This document shows, in pieces, positions 59,777 through 64,000 of a stretch of 64,000 nucleotides of DNA (its first letter is position 1; every line of letters begins with the position of its first letter). A model generated the notes under the pieces. That model was not told the origin of the DNA. It saw only the letters and a program-made list of their open reading frames with translations, and did not search any database. A program made the translations under genes and the position numbers. Origin of the DNA: Perilla frutescens (lineage: Eukaryota > Streptophyta > Magnoliopsida > Lamiales > Lamiaceae); the NCBI GenBank assembly GCA_026008535.1, contig BRKX01000006.1, positions 40,226,664 through 40,290,663 on the forward strand, given 5' to 3'.

Positions 59777-61355
59777 TAGCCCCCCCACCCCACGTTTGGA
59801 TCCCCATTTCCTAATCTAGAGAGAGAAAGCAAGATAGAGAAGAGAGAAAGAGGGAAAGAGAGAGAAGGGAGAGAGGGTGAGATCGAGAGTGAGATCGAGA
59901 GAGAGAGAGAGTCGAGGCGGGGCAAGTTTGGGTCGAGGGAGCACGGAGGAGGAGTCGCCCAGCAGCCGACCAACTGCCGGAGCCACCACCGGAGAGCGGC
60001 CGCCGTCGCCGGACAGCACGCCGCCTCCACACAGCTGCTACCTTCCGACGTCTCGTTTAGGTTCATTTCTTGTCCTATCAAGCTGAAATTTTAGTATCTC
60101 GTGCATCTTTAAGTGATCTACGTTTCGTCTTTTGATATCAATGTCATCCGATAGCCGAAAATGGGCCAGATTGCCAGAAAACGGAATCTGCTACAGTAAC
60201 CGATCAATTTCGGTATTTTGGGATTTTGGGGCCTTTCGAGGTCCCGAATCGAAAAAATTTCAACTGGAAAGTTGTTCGGAATATTATTTTACATTGGGAT
60301 AGCTTATCGTTGAATTTTATTCTTGAATATCCCGTCGTTTGGAATTTTACCTAAAGCGTGAAAGTTATTCGGGTTTTATTTTGAAATGAAAGGTCGACGG
60401 AAAAATCCTGAATTTATATATATGGCTGCTGTTATGATTTGGGACATACTCGATTTATTTCATAATTTTTGGATGATTATAAGGTGTCGTTGGATTTTGG
60501 TAAAAATATCGAAATCGAGTAAAAATAGCAGGGCATCGTCTTTTATCAATCTTTTGATTTGGACAATCTTAAATTATTATTTTAGCAATGTTTCATGTTT
60601 AGGATGAGTCGATTAGAGGTATCTAAAGTCGTGCAATTCGTAGAGGAGTCGTAGACAAGAAATTCCGTTTATGTGATTTTGGGTCCTAAGATCTTCGAAT
60701 AGATCGCTAAGTCGATAATCGAATTTTGTAGGACAAGCCGAACCTCAAAGGAATCAAGGAAGGGAGTTGCAGCTCGTTGTTTCATCTTGAGAATAACGAT
60801 CAAGGTGGGTGATACTATACTCATCTATTATTTGAGCTAGTGAGCTCTAGGAGCATGTCAGGGAAAATTGAAATATCCAATTAAATGATTTTATACTCGC
60901 CTGATTAGTCTCTGTACAAGGAATTATTATGCTATGAGAATTGATGATATGAATTGTTATTTGAGCTCTTAAGCATGATATGTTATGGATGCTAGCATAA
61001 GTTGATGTAACCTGGTTTGTTGATATGAGATATAAATGATCATGATCATAGGATTAATTGTTGGAAATTGATATTATGATGAGGAAGCTTTAGTTAAATG
61101 AATGATGCCTTGTAGGTTGTCTATAGTATCCCTTATAGGCGTTGAGGCTATGGAATTGATTGAGGAATTAGACCTAAATGATTCATTCTAGGCTACGATC
61201 TATACTAGCATGATTGAATATTGAGGTTTGATTGTTAAGATTGAATATTGAGGATTAAAGGTTGAGGATTTAATATTGAGGATTAAATGTTGAGATTAAA
61301 TGGTTGTTAAACAAGATATTGAGTTCAAGAAACGATGATTATTATCATATTGTAA

Positions 61356-61540
61356 CCTTCGGGTTACCAGGTTGTGGTCTTTGGATCACTAGGGAGTCAC
61401 TGCTGGGTAACCCCCTCGCATACTCATGGATTGTAACCTTCGGGTTACCAGGTTGTGGCCTTTAGGTCACCAGGTTGTGATCTTTTGATCACTAGGGAGT
61501 CACTATTGGGTAACACCCTCGCATACTCAGCGGGATATTT
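61356..61540. repeat. ~70-100-bp tandem repeats inside the LTR
   Basis: TAACCTTCGGGTTACCAGGT occurs twice (near 61350 and 61434), as do GATCACTAGGGAGTCACT and CCCTCGCATACTCA. Upstream (61205-61300) GATTGAATATTGAGG words form a shorter array. Confidence 0.8.
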
Positions 61541-62374
61541 GAGGTAACCCCTCTCTTATCTTAAGGCATGCCTCAGGGTGCAGTAGACATCAGGTTTGAG
61601 CCAGGAAGGGTGCCAAGAAAAGAAGTAAAAGGTTTTGCGGATATGGAGAGGGCTTTTGCGTTTTGCTCTCCATATACCGTTAGTTATGAATTGGATATTT
61701 CTAAAGTTTATCAAAGAAGTTTTCTCGTAAAACCCCACTGGGTACATTAGTACTCACACCCTCTTTTTCAAATGTTTTCAGGTTGAGATGCAAAGGTCGA
61801 TGGTGGTTGTGAAGTGGGTTGGCTGCTGAGATCATGTTTTACTATTACAGTATTATTCCCACTATGTTTCTTGCTACTTGATGACTTATGGTATTTTCTT
61901 GATATGATTCCGCTTCTCTGATTACGAACCATGTTGATGTCTAGTTATAGCATGTCTTTATGCTTTAACTATATGATGCATTTGTCATTAATCTAAGGGA
62001 AGAAAGCCTCATTCTTTGTTTTGCCTACTTGATCTTTCATTTTGGCCTATGGAAGGGCTTTATTTGTTCAGCATATTGATGTCTGTTTCCTTTGTTGATC
62101 TATGAATGGGTCTATTGATTGTTGGTATCTGTTTATTTTCTTCTGTATGTCCTTTGAAAGGGCTTATTGAGTTATTACAGCTTCTATTCTTCTCTTATAA
62201 GCCGTTTATAAATGGGGATTTGCTCTAGTTACAGAGGTTATGCTGTTCGATTTTTCAGAGGGCATATCCTATTTTTGGCATACTCATTTGTTAATTATAT
62301 TCCAAACACTAATCTTTTTTTGGATTAACACCCCGTTCCCACTTAATTACCCTTTTCGGGACCGGACTGTTACA

Positions 62375-62658
62375 AACAATCAACCATCACAAGCATAATT
62401 CAACACCAAATCGATCCTCCACTCCCTAATGGAGAGATTAGCCCACAACCATGCTTAAATCAACACAAATATCATAAAAGTTCATCATCTCATAACCAAA
62501 TGAAAATAACGTAAACTCCTACAATATTTGTTATCCTTCACCAGTTGGGACAAACCCCCACAAATCATCTAAGAACTAGAAAGAAAATTCCAAAAGAAAA
62601 CCTCCAAACGAGCCTAGCTTCCGCGGATAGGTCGAAGTCAATTTCTTCTTCCTTAGAA
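62375..62658. other. Spacer between two related LTRs
   Basis: 284 bases, no coding or LTR sequence recognised. The AACAA just after 62374 would be one copy of the first element's target duplication; its partner is lost with the 5' part. Confidence 0.5.
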
Positions 62659-64000
62659 TGTAACAACCTGGATTTTCAGAATAGGATTAAGTAATTTCTA
62701 ATTTTAATTAGGAAATATTAACATGAATTTTGAGCATAATAAGGATGTTTTGGTTCTAAACCGCGTTTTTAGGAGTTATTTTTCGTGAAATCGTCTTTTT
62801 GAGAATTTCGATTCCAATTAAGTCATGACCGGTTTTGGTTCTAAACCGCGTTTGGAAGGTTTTGACCCAATGAGCATGTCGGTGCTTTCGGATTTTAAAT
62901 CTGAAGTCGTTTGAGTTCCCGGTGATTTAAAACACGTTTAAAGAAGTTATGAATGGTGTTTTTCCGTAGGAGCGTGATCGTTAGAAATTTATGAAATCTC
63001 GTGTGTTGGCTCGAGCCTTATTTTTTCAAGCCTATACTATAGGAAATTTCTCAAGGAATTCGTTGGCGTTTCCGGATTTCCATTCTTAGGTCAATAGAAT
63101 GCTCGGGAATTTTATTTGTCCCTTATGTGGAATAGTAACTTTATTTTTGAAAAGAGAATCTTTTCTCGTTTTCCTTCAAGATGACTCGTTCTTTATCCCG
63201 AGTCAAGTTGGTTTAATAGTACTCGAGCCAACAAACCTTCCGGTATTTTTGGATTTCGTGAATGAGGTCATTTGGACCTCGACATCGAATAAAATGCCTT
63301 TTAACCGAACCCGATATTTTTAAAGCAGTATTGTTGCACTACAGCAGCTTCTCGAGGAAGCCGCTATTTTTCCTATGAATAGTACCCCTCCCCCTCCCTT
63401 ATTCCTCGCTCATTTCTCATTTCTTCAATCCCCATTTCTGTATAGTAGAGAGAGAGAGGGGAGCCTCTTCGTGAGGCACCCCAGTTGAGAGAGAGAGGAG
63501 CGGAGTAGGGAGCGCGGAGGCGCAGGTCCCCGTAGCACATGGAGGCGCCCCAGTGCAAGGAGAGCCGCGGCGCAGGGGGCCGCCGGCGCACACCGCCCCC
63601 CACTGCGGCGCATGGGGGCGCCGGCGCGCACACCCCCGTCGCGGCGCATGGTGCTGCGGCAGCTCCGGCACGTTTTCGTGCGTAGGCCATAACTTTCACC
63701 TCGATGTGAACCATGAGGTCCATGAGTACTCAAATTGAAGCTCTTTAGAAGACCTACGATGTAAAAGTGGCCAATCATCCGGAATCACGATCATTCGAGT
63801 CATATATTCCGTCCCCTTTTGCGGTAATTTCAGATGCCTAAATCCTTTTTAATTCTCGTGTTTTAAGTTATAGTTAAGGGGCAAGGGTTTAGATATTGTT
63901 TCAATTTCTTGTTAGGATCTCGAATAAGGTTTCAAGTTGTTGATCGACTTTCATAAAGAAGAGATGAACCCCAAGGAGGCCCGAGGAAGGATTTTCAGCT
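62659..64000 (+). mobile_element. Second Ty3 LTR of the same family, cut by the window end
   Basis: Starts TGTAACAACCTGGATTTTCA and aligns with 59052 onward at, by eye, about 80%. No purine tract precedes it, so it is probably a 5' LTR or a solo LTR. A GC-rich leader (63470-63690) lies where the first LTR has its leader; overlapping Pro/Arg/Ala-rich open frames there are compositional. Confidence 0.8.

Larger units (their letters stand above)
58751..62374 (+). mobile_element. 3' part of a Ty3 element: internal tail plus LTR
   Basis: 58751-59051 looks like the untranslated 3' tail of a Tekay-type Ty3 element, ending TTCAGGATGAAATTTATTTA then GTGGAGTAGAA, close to the usual GAGGACGAAATTTxTTTAAG plus purine tract. 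The LTR follows at 59052-62374 (TGTAACAACCTG to GGACTGTTACA, 3323 bp). The coding part is missing; the element joins truncated LINE DNA at 58750, so a deletion or recombination placed the two side by side. Confidence 0.8.
59052..62374 (+). repeat. Large (3.3-kb) Ty3 LTR
   Basis: Has TG...CA ends, a TATA region near 59761, a GA-rich and then GC-rich leader (59815-60050), and short tandem repeats near 61200-61540. CACTGGGTACATTAGTACTC near 61736 and TTTTCAGGTTGAGATGC near 61774 are landmarks shared by LTRs of this group. A 60-codon frame at 61568-61750 sits in it but shows no known domain. Confidence 0.85.

Noticed and set aside
61568..61750. 60-codon ORF MPQGAVDIRF... as a gene
   Set aside because: It sits inside an LTR, has no recognised domain and no promoter of its own.
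63373..63778. Overlapping Pro/Arg/Ala-rich ORFs in GC-rich DNA
   Set aside because: All lie in the LTR leader, overlap in several frames and match no family; compositional.

Overview
This window looks like nuclear DNA of a flowering plant, probably a eudicot. The evidence is short introns with GT/AG borders, plant transposon families (hAT, CACTA with Transposase_24, MULE with SWIM and zinc-knuckle motifs, Ty3 with an initiator-Met primer site, an L1-type LINE) and a kinase matching plant BLUS1. I cannot fix the species. Only two host genes look intact: an intronless BLUS1-like kinase (12064-13533, +) and a six-exon small J-domain membrane protein (49396-50903, -). Nearly everything else is transposons or their remains.

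Layout. 1-4.9 kb: a decayed Ulp1-like protease convergent with a decayed Mutator-like transposase whose flanks carry hairpin-forming repeats. 5.7-11.2 kb: a hAT element with a near-perfect 8-bp target duplication (TSD), carrying a solo LTR with its own 5-bp TSD. 12-13.5 kb: the kinase gene. 14.5-31.1 kb: four nested layers, Stowaway-like MITE > CACTA > TGTTGG...CCAACA LTR-like element > full-length Ty3 retrotransposon. 31.6-41 kb: a pogo/Emigrant-like fragment, a non-autonomous MULE with a 9-bp TSD, an LTR-like promoter followed by a zinc-knuckle fragment, and a higher-order repeat array saturated with the word TTGCTAA. 41-49.2 kb: an old Ty3 LTR fragment, pieces of three host genes (squalene synthase, ribosomal protein S14, a glucosyltransferase) all on the minus strand, a minisatellite, a hAT > solo LTR > small hAT nest, and MITEs. 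49.4-50.9 kb: the J-domain gene. 51-55.7 kb: AT-rich repetitive DNA. 55.7-58.75 kb: a truncated LINE. 58.75-64 kb: the 3' part of a Ty3 element with a 3.3-kb LTR, then the start of a second LTR of the same family that runs off the window.

The insertions can be put in relative order because their TSDs are visible. The hAT, Ty3 and LINE coding regions each stay in a single reading frame broken only by stop codons, many explained by C-to-T or G-to-A changes. That is what methylated, silenced DNA would produce. I found no tRNA, rRNA, CRISPR array or prokaryote-type system.
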